Part shown: positions 7,522 through 15,286 of the stretch, one piece after another
How positions within the stretch are numbered: position 1 is the first letter of the stretch
Layout of the letters: each line of letters begins with the position of its first letter
IMG/VR virus record: IMGVR_UViG_3300044718_000043
Span: 1-22,696 of that record
Direction: 5' to 3' (one strand)
From: a virus
Length of the DNA stretch: 22,696 nt
The notes under the pieces: model-generated
Database searches by the model: none
Seen by the model: the letters and a program-made list of their open reading frames with translations, nothing else
What the model was told of the DNA's origin: nothing
Made by a program: the position numbers and the translations under genes

Positions 7522-7800
7522 TCATATGGCGCTGGCGACCAACTTGATGATGTCGTGCACGCTCCCGAACTGCTGGCCGATGACGATGCCACCCAGAAAG
7601 ACAAGGGCGATGATCATCTTGCGGACCTTGCCGTTGGTGTATTTTGCCTGCGTCTCGATGGCTTCCGTTTTGATTTCGATGCGGGAAAGGGAGTTCGCTG
7701 TTGAGTAGGAAACGCGCCTTTGTTCTTCGAGGGACGTAGTAATCTCCTCGAGCTTGTCGTTGACGCCCTGGCGATATGTCTGTTCTTCCGTTGGATTCAT
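7522..7800 (-). CDS. Small coiled-coil protein with C-terminal membrane segment
   Basis: This 92-residue protein begins MNPTEEQTYRQGVNDKLEEI. Residues about 10-58 are heptad-like and charged ('KLEEITTSLEEQRRVS', 'RIEIKTEAIETQAKYTNGKVRK'). Residues about 60-78 form one hydrophobic membrane helix ('MIIALVFLGGIVIGQQFG'), and a short tail follows. The layout resembles XhlA-type haemolysin-associated or spanin/holin-accessory proteins, but no holin or endolysin neighbours are seen, so a lysis role is only one option. It could also anchor the neighbouring exported proteins. Start ATG 7800 is 6 bp beyond the stop of the preceding exported protein, with a weak GGTGGTGAT stretch nearby. Confidence 0.7.
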   Translation of the reverse strand: MNPTEEQTYRQGVNDKLEEITTSLEEQRRVSYSTANSLSRIEIKTEAIETQAKYTNGKVRKMIIALVFLGGIVIGQQFGSVHDIIKLVASAI

Positions 7801-7806
7801 ATGGGA

Positions 7807-8532
7807 TCACCACCAAATGGCGCTTGCTAAGGGTAGACCGATTGCCGTTGAAGCTGCCGCGGCCGGAGCAATTGTCATGGCGACCCCGCCCGCTGAGCCT
7901 GCGCTTGAAAGATTCTGGGTCATAGAGAAGCTGCCGGCCGGATGGATAGGACCGTTCGAATCGTAGAGGCTGCCGCCAACGGTGGTTGCGCCGGAGCGGA
8001 TTGTGGAATTGGTCGAGGCCGTCGTTTGGCGTTGCAGACCCGACCAGGCAACCATCCAGGAATTGTCAGCGGTGCTCGTTATGCTCTCTGTGATCGAGCT
8101 GTTGCCAGCGCCGACGAAGGTCGACACGGTCCCATCGGGCTGGCCTGTCGTCTTCGCACCGGAGTATGAAACGATGCCGTAGTCTGCGGTGACCGTTGTG
8201 GTGAAGGTGATGACTAGTGTGTGCGCGCCAGTTGCGGGACTAATGAGGTAGTACAGATAATCGGATTCGCTAATGCCGTGGCCGGTTGAGGCAGCAGCGC
8301 GGGTCAGTGCCACTGCGTTGTACGTGATGCCGGATACGACATCCGAGTCGTTGTTCGGTGCGACGCCGACGATAAGGATGTTTCCCGCGGTGTTGGTGAA
8401 TGATGTGCTTATGGAACCGACGCTTGACTGACGCACCGTGGTTCCCGCGGTTGAGTCGAGAGCAATGGAAGCTGAGGCGAACGATGGTGAGAGGAGGAGG
8501 ATCGCGAGCGACAGTGTTAGCAACCGGCGCAT
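7807..8532 (-). CDS. Secreted beta-sandwich protein with Sec signal peptide
   Basis: This 241-residue protein starts at ATG 8532, 1 nt after the upstream stop. Residues 1-21 (MRRLLTLSLAILLLSPSFASA) form a typical Sec signal peptide with an A-x-A cleavage site. The mature part holds 'GNILIVGVAPNNDSDVVSGITYNAVALT', 'YLYYLISPATGAHTLVITFTTTV' and 'YGIVSYSGA', the pattern of a beta-sandwich (concanavalin-like) module common in bacterial exported proteins. The C-terminus is hydrophobic (IGLPLASAIWW). Signal peptides are rare in phage virion genes, so it may act at the host surface. A start at 8571 would run into the upstream gene and hide the signal peptide. Confidence 0.75.
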   Translation of the reverse strand: MRRLLTLSLAILLLSPSFASASIALDSTAGTTVRQSSVGSISTSFTNTAGNILIVGVAPNNDSDVVSGITYNAVALTRAAASTGHGISESDYLYYLISPATGAHTLVITFTTTVTADYGIVSYSGAKTTGQPDGTVSTFVGAGNSSITESITSTADNSWMVAWSGLQRQTTASTNSTIRSGATTVGGSLYDSNGPIHPAGSFSMTQNLSSAGSAGGVAMTIAPAAAASTAIGLPLASAIWW

Positions 8533-8533
8533 A

Positions 8534-10045
8534 TTAGGATGTTTGCACGATCTCGAAGGTGCAACGAGCATAGACGTTCGCGGTGACGGCCGTACTCGTG
8601 CCGACGTACATGCCGAGTTCTTGCCCGGCGGTGAACGTGTTGTTGGATGTGAAGCTAATCTTGCCGACTGTATTGGAGGCGACGAAGTACGAAGGCGTCA
8701 TAGCGGTCGAGCCGATGTATGGCGTGACGCCCAAGAAGGCGGCAGTCGAGGACGCTAGGCAACGAACGTCCTTCACCGTGCCAGAGAAGGTCATGATCGC
8801 GCCCGGCGTATAGGCTCCGGTGTCGGTCGCGGTCCACGTCGTAGTCGTGCCGGCGAAGAGCGTTAGATTACGGGTGGGCGTGGAGAGCCCGGACCATGCG
8901 TTGTCAGCGTCCTGAAGGGTGAGCGCGCCGGTGGTTGAAACGGTGTCAGTTGCGGTGCCCCCAAAGTAGGCGGTGTATGCCGAGAGCAGAGTTGAGGAGG
9001 CCTGTGGTGCGGTGAGGAGGGTTGAACTGAGCGTGTAGGTCGTCGATGGGATCGATAGCGCCGTGTTCCCGGAATTCATCGCGACCAGCCCGCTAGCGCC
9101 GGTGAGCGAGGCGTTCGTTCCACCATGCGCAAGTCCAATTTGGCCAGATACGTCTGCGTCCACGACGGACGCACAGGTGCTCGCGCCAAGCGCGGAGATC
9201 GCGGTCACGAACTGGTTCGTACACGCGGAAGCGCCGCCATAGGCAGCGACTTGATGAGAGGCGTTCACCTCCAAGAGCGCGGATGTGAACCCATCGAGGT
9301 AGGCGTTCGTGGTGGTGACTTCGAAACCCGTAGATGTCGCGTTCTGCAGGTTCAACTTCGCCCCGATGGTCGTTGAAGCGCTGAAGATATTGTTGCCGCC
9401 GAAGGTGTTGTTGTCTCCGAGCAGTGACGAGGACGCCGCAGTGATCGTGATGTTCGCCGAGCCGTTGAACGAAACCGTGTTGATCGTTCTTGGCGTGGTC
9501 AGGGTCGCGGCGCTGCCCGATGTGTTTTGGTTCAGCGTCGGGATGTCGGCGGCGACGATCGCACGCCATGTCGGCGCGCCTGAACCGGAGGTCGGTCCTG
9601 CGAAGAAGAAGTTCTGCGATGTGGATGTGAGGCCTGTGCCGCCCTGAGCTATGGCGAGTGGGTTGGTGAGGTTGAGGGTGCCAATCCAGCCCGTCGTTGC
9701 AGAGAAGACCGTTGACGACGCACCTTGCAGGTTGAGCTGCTGCTGCATGGTCGTGGAGGCGGTAAAGAGAGTGTGTCCGGAGAACGTGTTGTTGTCGGAT
9801 AGGAGGGTCGATGAAGCGGACGATCCTCCACCGAGGCCGAGCGAGGACGTAGCGGTTAGCGTGTAACCGCCTGACGAGTTCCCGACGAGCACTTGGCCGA
9901 ACGACGGGGACGATCCGAGGCCTGTGCAGCCATTGGGGACTTGGCAGACGGTGCCGGCCGCATGCGCGACGCCAGCCCATAAGAGAACGACTAATCCGAT
10001 AACGCCAAGAGCGGCGAGCGTGCGTTCAAACCATTTGTCTTGCAT
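8534..10045 (-). CDS. Tail-fibre-like Ser/Thr-rich repeat protein with N-terminal export signal
   Basis: This 503-residue protein begins with a membrane/signal segment ending A-H-A at residue 29. The body resembles phage fibres: 'GQVLVGNSSGGYTLTATSSLG', 'AIAQGGTGLTSTSQNF', 'GSGAPTWRAIVAADIPTL', and 'TTPRTINTVSFNGSANITI', the last being a common fibre motif. Two related units of about 45 residues occur at 77-121 and 205-250 ('LLSDNNTFSG..LFTASTT' and 'LLGDNNTFGG..IFSASTT'). A second GGTG-type block is at 308-320. A C-terminal globular domain (about 390-503) contains two Cys. It may be a receptor-binding or displayed adhesin protein. The signal sequence and its place inside the head operon are unusual. 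ATG 10045 lacks a Shine-Dalgarno. Confidence 0.75.
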   Translation of the reverse strand: MQDKWFERTLAALGVIGLVVLLWAGVAHAAGTVCQVPNGCTGLGSSPSFGQVLVGNSSGGYTLTATSSLGLGGGSSASSTLLSDNNTFSGHTLFTASTTMQQQLNLQGASSTVFSATTGWIGTLNLTNPLAIAQGGTGLTSTSQNFFFAGPTSGSGAPTWRAIVAADIPTLNQNTSGSAATLTTPRTINTVSFNGSANITITAASSSLLGDNNTFGGNNIFSASTTIGAKLNLQNATSTGFEVTTTNAYLDGFTSALLEVNASHQVAAYGGASACTNQFVTAISALGASTCASVVDADVSGQIGLAHGGTNASLTGASGLVAMNSGNTALSIPSTTYTLSSTLLTAPQASSTLLSAYTAYFGGTATDTVSTTGALTLQDADNAWSGLSTPTRNLTLFAGTTTTWTATDTGAYTPGAIMTFSGTVKDVRCLASSTAAFLGVTPYIGSTAMTPSYFVASNTVGKISFTSNNTFTAGQELGMYVGTSTAVTANVYARCTFEIVQTS

Positions 10046-10061
10046 ATACGATAAGCATAAC

Positions 10062-10604
10062 TCACTTCCGGTAGTCGCTGATGAGTGAGCCTGTGGAATA
10101 GCTCTGTGCGGTCGTAATGGCCGTGCCTGAGATTGTGTAATCGTTGCCTGCGCCGGGTGTGAGCCGGATGCCGCCTGCCCAGATCTTCACGCTTCCTGAA
10201 ACCGGGGTGTTGGCGAGTGTCCAAGACGTGCCGGAGCCGGACACGACTTCGTTCTCGACGAAGGTGCCGGGCAGCGCCGACTGAATATCGGCGATCATTT
10301 TGGCGGTGATGCCGAGCACGAGGCTGTAGGTCTTGCCGCCCGTGTTGTGGTTGGCGGCGCTCGTTCCCTCCTGAGCGCGGCTGATCGTCAGGGTGTCGCC
10401 GGTGACCCCGGTGACGCGGATGATCTCGACGTTCGGGTCGTTGGCCGGGTTCGGGAAGTCGGTGCTGTTCCACCAGACCATGTTGAACGGTGTCGCCGGC
10501 AATTTCGCGCCCTGGCCGGACTGAAGGGCGATCGACGTGACTGACGAGTTGTAGCCGGTGGAGGCTTGGACGTTTGCGAAGTTGGCGACGCTATCGAGGG
10601 TCAT
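10062..10604 (-). CDS. Beta-rich phage structural protein of unknown role
   Basis: This 180-residue protein starts MTLDSVANFANVQASTGYNS. The stretch 'TPFNMVWWNSTDFPNPANDP', then 'VEIIRVTGVTGDTLTISRAQEGTSAANHNTG', is a recurrent module of phage fibre/baseplate-associated proteins: a value-to-event beta domain with the 'V-T-x-V-x-x-x-T-L-T-x-x-R-x-Q-E-G-T' signature. The rest is strand-rich and Gly/Thr/Ser-rich, ending in ISDYRK. Its start overlaps the portal stop by ATGA (10601-10604), so it is coupled to the portal gene. It leads into the fibre-like gene 17 nt downstream, and the two may work together. Confidence 0.7.
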   Translation of the reverse strand: MTLDSVANFANVQASTGYNSSVTSIALQSGQGAKLPATPFNMVWWNSTDFPNPANDPNVEIIRVTGVTGDTLTISRAQEGTSAANHNTGGKTYSLVLGITAKMIADIQSALPGTFVENEVVSGSGTSWTLANTPVSGSVKIWAGGIRLTPGAGNDYTISGTAITTAQSYSTGSLISDYRK

Positions 10605-12961
10605 ATTTCAATATCTTCAGGGCGGATAAAGCAACGACAGTCAGGGTGAAGCGGCGGCGTATCGATGTCGCCGTAGCTGGCGGTCATGGTGCCGCCATTC
10701 GAACCTTCGATGGTGTCACCCGCATTGTAGAAATTCTCCTCAACCGCGATCTCCTTGCCATCCTGCGCTTGGCAGAATTCGCAGACCTTGCCGTCGTCGG
10801 CAGTGAACCACTTCACCGTCTTCACGACACCACTGGCCTGCCATGCGGCCTTGTTCGCGTAGTTGGCGGCGCGAAAGCTCTCGGTCTTCGCGATCAGGCC
10901 GGCTCGGCGCTCGTCCGCAAAGCTGTAGACGTCGTCGACTGTTTCGGTCAGCTCATTGAGGTTCGTGCCGCCTGTCTGCGTGAGCTTCTCGCCGATCTTG
11001 TCTTTGAGCTGATCGAGGGTCGTCTCGTTGTAGCTCCGGGCCATCTTCGAGATGCCCTGCTCCAGCGCGTTTCGAATGGACTGGTCGGCGAGAATGTCCT
11101 GTCCCTGTGCGCCGATCATCGCGAGCGCGGCCGCAGCCTCATCGCGCGCCAGGCTCATGATGATCGGCGTGGCGAGGTTGACGGTGATGCCCATCCATTC
11201 CTTTTCATCGAACAGCTCGTCGAGGGCTTTGACGATGCCGGTCGCCTTGGCCAGATTGGCGAGCACCTCCTCCTTCTGGTTCTTGTTGATACCGAGGAAG
11301 ACCTTGTGCAGCTCGGCTTCGGCGCGCTCGCTGCGGTCGGCGAAGCGTTTCCAGTGCTCCATGTACTCGGCATGGGTCAGGTCTTTGACGCTCTTGGCCG
11401 TGTAGTCGGTCTGGATTTTCGTATCGAGTTGCTTCTTGAACGCGTCGGTAAGAGCATGACGGAACTGAGCGGTCGCGCTGTGAGCCGATTTGCCGCCGGT
11501 GCGGATGCGGATCGGCCGTGCTGCCCAGCCTTCAACGGTCTTGGCGTTTCGCCGGAAAAGCTTTTCGGGTGTCGGGGCCGATTCCTTGCCTCCTGACGGT
11601 GCCGCCTCAGGAGCGAGTTCGTCACCTTCGGGTTCGGCGGTTTGGCCGGCGGGCACCATCGCGGCCGGTCGCATGAGCTGATCGCCGCCGGCAACCGGTC
11701 CCACGCCAAGGAATTGGTCACGGGCCTCGTTCTGCGTGAGGAGCGGCATGTTGCCGACGGTCGCCTGCATCTCCTGCGTTCGGAACGCCTTGTCCTCTGG
11801 CACTGGGTCGATGAAGGTCAGGTACAGGTCGTCGCCGTAGCGCGGGACGAGGAACTCGTTGAGGTACGAGAGGACGAGTTCGACCTTCGGCTTGATGGTG
11901 CGCTTGCTGAACACGTAGTCGGCCGTTTCGGCCGTGGCGCGATTGGTGTCGCTCTCGGCCGTGCCGAGGATCGTCTTTGAGACGCGGAAGCCAGCGAGGA
12001 TGCGGTCGCGGGTGGCCTCGGCTAGGTTCTGGAAGTCCATGTCCTTGTGGGTGACGCCGGTGTGCTCCAGCTTCACGCCCTTCGGGAGGACCGGGATTTT
12101 GTGGGCATTCTCGACACCAGCGTAGCCATCGCGCATGCCGCGCTTAATGCGATCGAGGTTTCCTTCGACGTTCGTTTCGGTCTCGATGTAGAGCCCGATC
12201 TGCGCGCCATTGAGGAAGTATTTTCTGTTGTACTCCATCGCGTAGTTGTCGCTGTCGATCCACACGGGGATCGTCTGCGGCACGCCAATTCCGACATACG
12301 GGTCATTCGGGTCGGGATATTTGCCGTGGAGGATCTGGTACGGCTGGAAGGTGTAGACCTTGCCATCGAGTGTGAACTCGTAATGGCTGATCTTGTATGG
12401 AAAGACGCTCTTGTTGAGCTTCACCTTCACACGGCCGGGATTGAGCGGATAGATCGCTCGCGGCTTGTCGCGGTCGCTGTTGACGCCATCGAGCAGCCAG
12501 AAGAAATTTCCGGTCAGCTCCAGGTGGGCCATCGTGACGTACTTCAGCTCCGGCCCGGTCATGTGCTCGTTCACGCCGTCGAGGAGCGTGAGCAGCTCGT
12601 GGTCGGGATCGGCTTCCTCCTGATCGTCGTTTGGTTTGACCTGGTAGAGCCTGAACTGAATGTTGGACACTTCGGACGCGATGGCGTTGACGGCTGCGTA
12701 GGTCCAGCCGGTGAAGTTGGCCATCGCCTTCGCGGCGTCCACACTCTTGGAGCCAGAGGGCTTGTAGATCGCGAGCGGGTCGCTGCCGCCCGCCCCGGAC
12801 TTGGTGTCTACGTCCGGGATTTCGGCCTTTCGGGTGCCGCGGCGGTCGCGGAGGATGACGCGGCCATCGCCCGTGAACCCCTCGTAGGCATTGACAGGCG
12901 CGGTGTCCTTGCGGTTGAATCTGCTGGTGAGTTCGTCGCCGATCGCGCGGAAGAAGGGCAT
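10601..12961 (-). CDS. Portal protein fused to MuF-type minor head protein
   Basis: This 786-residue protein is two canonical head proteins in one chain. Residues about 60-430 are an HK97-family portal, the dodecameric DNA channel: 'VNAIASEVSNIQFRLYQ', 'ELTGNFFWLLDGVN', 'YPLNPGRVKV', 'KYFLNGAQIGLYIET', 'FRVSKTILGTAESDTNRATAE' and 'RTIKPKVELVLSYLNEFLVPRYG'. A Pro/Ala/Glu-rich linker (about 430-470) follows. Residues about 640-780 are a MuF domain with C727-E-F-C730 and 'PPLHPDCRC' (H772, C775, C777), probably metal-binding. Family portals are normally 400-500 residues. ATG 12961 has no Shine-Dalgarno; an extended -10 lies at 12974-12979. Confidence 0.95.
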   Translation of the reverse strand: MPFFRAIGDELTSRFNRKDTAPVNAYEGFTGDGRVILRDRRGTRKAEIPDVDTKSGAGGSDPLAIYKPSGSKSVDAAKAMANFTGWTYAAVNAIASEVSNIQFRLYQVKPNDDQEEADPDHELLTLLDGVNEHMTGPELKYVTMAHLELTGNFFWLLDGVNSDRDKPRAIYPLNPGRVKVKLNKSVFPYKISHYEFTLDGKVYTFQPYQILHGKYPDPNDPYVGIGVPQTIPVWIDSDNYAMEYNRKYFLNGAQIGLYIETETNVEGNLDRIKRGMRDGYAGVENAHKIPVLPKGVKLEHTGVTHKDMDFQNLAEATRDRILAGFRVSKTILGTAESDTNRATAETADYVFSKRTIKPKVELVLSYLNEFLVPRYGDDLYLTFIDPVPEDKAFRTQEMQATVGNMPLLTQNEARDQFLGVGPVAGGDQLMRPAAMVPAGQTAEPEGDELAPEAAPSGGKESAPTPEKLFRRNAKTVEGWAARPIRIRTGGKSAHSATAQFRHALTDAFKKQLDTKIQTDYTAKSVKDLTHAEYMEHWKRFADRSERAEAELHKVFLGINKNQKEEVLANLAKATGIVKALDELFDEKEWMGITVNLATPIIMSLARDEAAAALAMIGAQGQDILADQSIRNALEQGISKMARSYNETTLDQLKDKIGEKLTQTGGTNLNELTETVDDVYSFADERRAGLIAKTESFRAANYANKAAWQASGVVKTVKWFTADDGKVCEFCQAQDGKEIAVEENFYNAGDTIEGSNGGTMTASYGDIDTPPLHPDCRCFIRPEDIEI

Positions 12962-12973
12962 AGGGGTGCTTTA

Positions 12974-12979
12974 AGTGTA
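12974..12979 (-). promoter_or_regulatory. Extended -10 box (TGC-TACACT) before portal gene
   Basis: TACACT preceded by TGC ends 12 nt before the portal ATG, giving a leader of about 5 nt. It lies in the 58-bp gap after the HNH gene, where a new promoter would restore portal transcription after the insertion. Confidence 0.4.
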
Positions 12980-13019
12980 GCACTCGGCTCTGCTCCATTC
13001 GGCGCGTTCGTGGGGATAT

Positions 13020-13526
13020 TCAGGCTACGTGAGCGGCCTTCTTGGCGTAATGGCGTTGTAAGATTGCGTTGGCTTGTTCGGGGTTTCGTCGCCGCCAACT
13101 CTTGCTGGAGCACCGCTTAGAACAGAATTGACGATTGGATTGCGGTGCATGAAATTGCTTTTGACATTCGTCACAGATACGTTCCTTGCTGATTAGTTGC
13201 CGGCTGGCGGCATGGCTAGCATGCCAACGTCGTCCTGCTGAAGTCCGGTGCCACGCTTTTGCATCGTTGAGAAAATGGTCGCGTGAGTGTTTTACACCGT
13301 CTATTGCTTGAAGATTGGATGGATTGTTATTAAACGTGTCATGGTCTTTGTGATGAACATGGATAGCGCTTGGAATATCGCCGAAGACATCAATGTATAT
13401 ATCTCTATGGAGAAAATGCGTCTTTCCGTCGAAACTGGCGCGGTAATAAACACGAGCGTCGCGTCGTTTGGACTGAGGGTAACGTCGATACGAACGGCCT
13501 TTGTAAATTACGGTATCTGGAGGCAT
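13020..13526 (-). CDS. HNH homing endonuclease with C-terminal zinc ribbon
   Basis: This 168-residue protein has the HNH_3-type core at residues 56-73, 'HVHHKDHDTFNNNPSNLQ', with H58-H59, followed by 'GVKHSRDH'. The N-terminus (YKGRSYRRYPQSKRRDARVYYR) resembles the strand region that precedes this core in phage homing nucleases. Residues 118-139 form a treble-clef/zinc ribbon, C118-x2-C121-x13-C135-x3-C139, that could bind DNA. The gene sits between the large terminase and the portal, a favourite insertion point. ATG 13526 follows a TATCCT box by 7 nt, so it may be transcribed leaderless from its own promoter. Confidence 0.88.
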   Translation of the reverse strand: MPPDTVIYKGRSYRRYPQSKRRDARVYYRASFDGKTHFLHRDIYIDVFGDIPSAIHVHHKDHDTFNNNPSNLQAIDGVKHSRDHFLNDAKAWHRTSAGRRWHASHAASRQLISKERICDECQKQFHAPQSNRQFCSKRCSSKSWRRRNPEQANAILQRHYAKKAAHVA

Positions 13527-13533
13527 ATTGAGT

Positions 13534-13539
13534 AGGATA
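13534..13539 (-). promoter_or_regulatory. -10-like box TATCCT 7 nt before HNH start
   Basis: TATCCT on the minus strand is followed by 7 nt and the ATG at 13526, inside the 35-bp gap after the large terminase gene. It fits the TANNNT pattern seen at other starts in this window. Confidence 0.35.
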
Positions 13540-13561
13540 TCAAATATCCAACTCGCGCAAA

Positions 13562-15013
13562 TTAGACGTAGTGGACAACCGGCGCTTCAATCCCGGCCCC
13601 GGCGACACCTAGAATCAGCCACACTAGGCCATCAACGCCGTCGTCATGTTTTTCTCCGCCAAACCCGAGTAACTGCGTCAGCAGTTGCTCACATCCAGTC
13701 CGCGGAAATTTCACCGTACCGTTTTTGATATAGCGTGCGGCGACGCGCAAACGCGCACGCTTATCTTTGATGGGATGCATGGGCGTTACGGCGAAGTTAC
13801 GCCGCTCCATTTCCTCGATAGCGGCTTGTTGATACGCGACTGCTTCGACATAAAACTCACTGCTCATTTGCGAACTGTGGCGAATGTTGTCCATTGTATC
13901 CATGGTTTCGTGAAAGCCCATTCGACGAATGCAAGGATGCGGCTGGATGTAGATTTCGAGCTTCCCGCCCGGCCAGGTGACTTCCCCACTCACGATCGCG
14001 GTGTAGTCGGCGCTCTCCTTCGTGCTGATGGCGAGGTCGACGCCGTGCGCCAGGTAGTTCCCGTCGTCGAACGGCGGATCATCGTAGTAGTGGATGTCTT
14101 CCGGGAGAACGTCCTGCCCTTCTTCCGGCACGACCTGCAAGAGCATTTCGCGGCGAAAGCCGATGTCGCCGAGTTCGTTGCGCTTCTGGTTGATCGCTTC
14201 TTGGGTCGGGTACTTGGCCTTCCAGGTGCAGCGTTCTATTTCCGTTCCTTCACCTTCTCTTAGGAGAGAGAACTCTAATACCTTGAATATTCCCGTGTTC
14301 TTCAAACGTGCCATCAAGCCGTCGGTGTGCAGCCAGTTCCCAATGCAGATGACGCGGCCGGTCTGCTCGTCGACTGAGGGGATGACCGTTCCACGGAACC
14401 AGCGGTCGGACTTGTCGCGGTTCTCCTGCGTGCGAACCCAGTCCAAGTCTTCCACGTCGTCGGCGACGACGAGGGATGGACGGTGTTGGCGGTGCTTCAC
14501 ACCGCGCACCTTCTGGCCGCGTGAGCGCGAGAGGATGCGTACCCCGTTGTCGAGGACGCAGTTCATCGTCTGCCAGTCCTCGTCGCTCTCCAGCGTCGGC
14601 TCAGGGCGCGGATCGTCGATCTTTTTGTATTTGAGGTGGCCGTAGTCCCGGAGGATCAGCTCGTTGTTGCGCAGCTCGTGCTGGACGCTAGAGGCGTTGA
14701 TCGAGGCCTGGCCGCGCGTGTCCGCGAGCATGATGATGAAAGGATAGCGGTCGGGGTGTTCCAGCGCCGCCCAGAGGATAAGCGCCAAGCTAGCCATCGT
14801 GCTCTTGGCGCAGCCACGGAAGCCGATGATCTCCAGGCGCTTGCAGTCGGGATCTTCGAGCGCGTTGGCCATCTCATCGAAGAAATCCGAGAGATCGGCC
14901 GGGAAGTGGTGCGGGAGGTAGGTGAGACAGAAGCCCTTGAGGGTCTTGGCCGCTGCGCGCCGGATTTCCGGGTCGTCCACGAGACGCTCAAGTTGAAGCG
15001 GCTCCGTTTGCAT
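13562..15013 (-). CDS. terL: Terminase large subunit (packaging ATPase-nuclease)
   Basis: This 483-residue protein is the motor that pumps and cuts concatemeric phage DNA at the portal. The ATPase half has Walker A G64-F-R-G-C-A-K70-S71 and Walker B at 181-188 (LVVADDVE). The RNase H-like nuclease half shows D326 in 'HGVDLAIS', E390 in 'FYVEAVAYQQ' and D457-D458/D461 in 'KHDDGVDGLVWLI', the expected acidic triad. Length and domain order are normal and no damage is seen. The start ATG 15013 lies within the end of a small upstream frame (26-nt overlap). No Shine-Dalgarno is visible and the base before ATG is T. Confidence 0.96.
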   Translation of the reverse strand: MQTEPLQLERLVDDPEIRRAAAKTLKGFCLTYLPHHFPADLSDFFDEMANALEDPDCKRLEIIGFRGCAKSTMASLALILWAALEHPDRYPFIIMLADTRGQASINASSVQHELRNNELILRDYGHLKYKKIDDPRPEPTLESDEDWQTMNCVLDNGVRILSRSRGQKVRGVKHRQHRPSLVVADDVEDLDWVRTQENRDKSDRWFRGTVIPSVDEQTGRVICIGNWLHTDGLMARLKNTGIFKVLEFSLLREGEGTEIERCTWKAKYPTQEAINQKRNELGDIGFRREMLLQVVPEEGQDVLPEDIHYYDDPPFDDGNYLAHGVDLAISTKESADYTAIVSGEVTWPGGKLEIYIQPHPCIRRMGFHETMDTMDNIRHSSQMSSEFYVEAVAYQQAAIEEMERRNFAVTPMHPIKDKRARLRVAARYIKNGTVKFPRTGCEQLLTQLLGFGGEKHDDGVDGLVWLILGVAGAGIEAPVVHYV

Positions 15014-15188
15014 ATACGCTGTTTTCGCGCAGCGATTTGCCGAGCGCTAAATTGCATCGCTCTCGGTGGGCTGGGAATGAATGGGAGCGCTTGTGATTAG
15101 GGCACCACATATAAAATCGGGTGTTCTTGATCGACCCTTCGCTGATTGCGCCAATTGCCTTCCGAATTGTTGGATTGATGTCACTCAT
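14988..15188 (-). CDS. Small Cys/His-containing protein upstream of terL
   Basis: This is a 66-residue frame from ATG 15188 (MSDINPTIRKAIGAISEGSI). The centre 'FYMWCPNHKRSHSFPAHRERC' has C-x2-H and H-x3-C pairs that could hold a zinc ion. It ends inside the terL start with a 26-nt overlap, which suggests coupling. A possible promoter (TGT-TACAAT) lies at 15259-15264, about 70 nt upstream. ATG is preceded by T, like the other structural genes. I do not recognise a family. Terminal overlap and plausible composition argue that it is translated, but a chance frame is possible. Confidence 0.45.
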   Translation of the reverse strand: MSDINPTIRKAIGAISEGSIKNTRFYMWCPNHKRSHSFPAHRERCNLALGKSLRENSVYANGAAST

Positions 15189-15258
15189 AAATTCGCTCAA
15201 ACGTGCGCCCGGCTAGCAAGACAGGCGCACACTCGAACGGGCTAGCTGATATGTGCAT

Positions 15259-15264
15259 ATTGTA
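15259..15264 (-). promoter_or_regulatory. Extended -10 box (TGT-TACAAT) for terL-side transcription
   Basis: The minus strand reads GTGTTACAATATGC. The TGT before TACAAT fits an extended -10. It lies in the divergent gap between the plus-strand DUF2441-like gene and the minus-strand small gene/terL. The heptamer GGCTAGC occurs twice beside it (15211-15217 and 15240-15246, 29 bp apart), a possible operator. Confidence 0.35.
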
Positions 15265-15275
15265 ACACGCGCGGT

Positions 15276-15283
15276 GAGGTGAT
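15276..15283 (+). promoter_or_regulatory. Strong Shine-Dalgarno of the DUF2441-like gene
   Basis: GAGGTGAT at about 15276-15283 is an eight-base complement of the conserved 16S rRNA 3' end and lies 4 nt before ATG 15287-15289. It fixes the start and contrasts with the Shine-Dalgarno-less genes around it. Confidence 0.75.
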
Positions 15284-15286
15284 TCG

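Noticed and set aside
10574-13120. Plus-strand open frames (10574-11596 and 12047-13120) opposite the portal gene
   Set aside because: They mirror the portal-MuF codons on the other strand and encode low-information Val/Asp/Arg-rich sequence with no recognisable domain.
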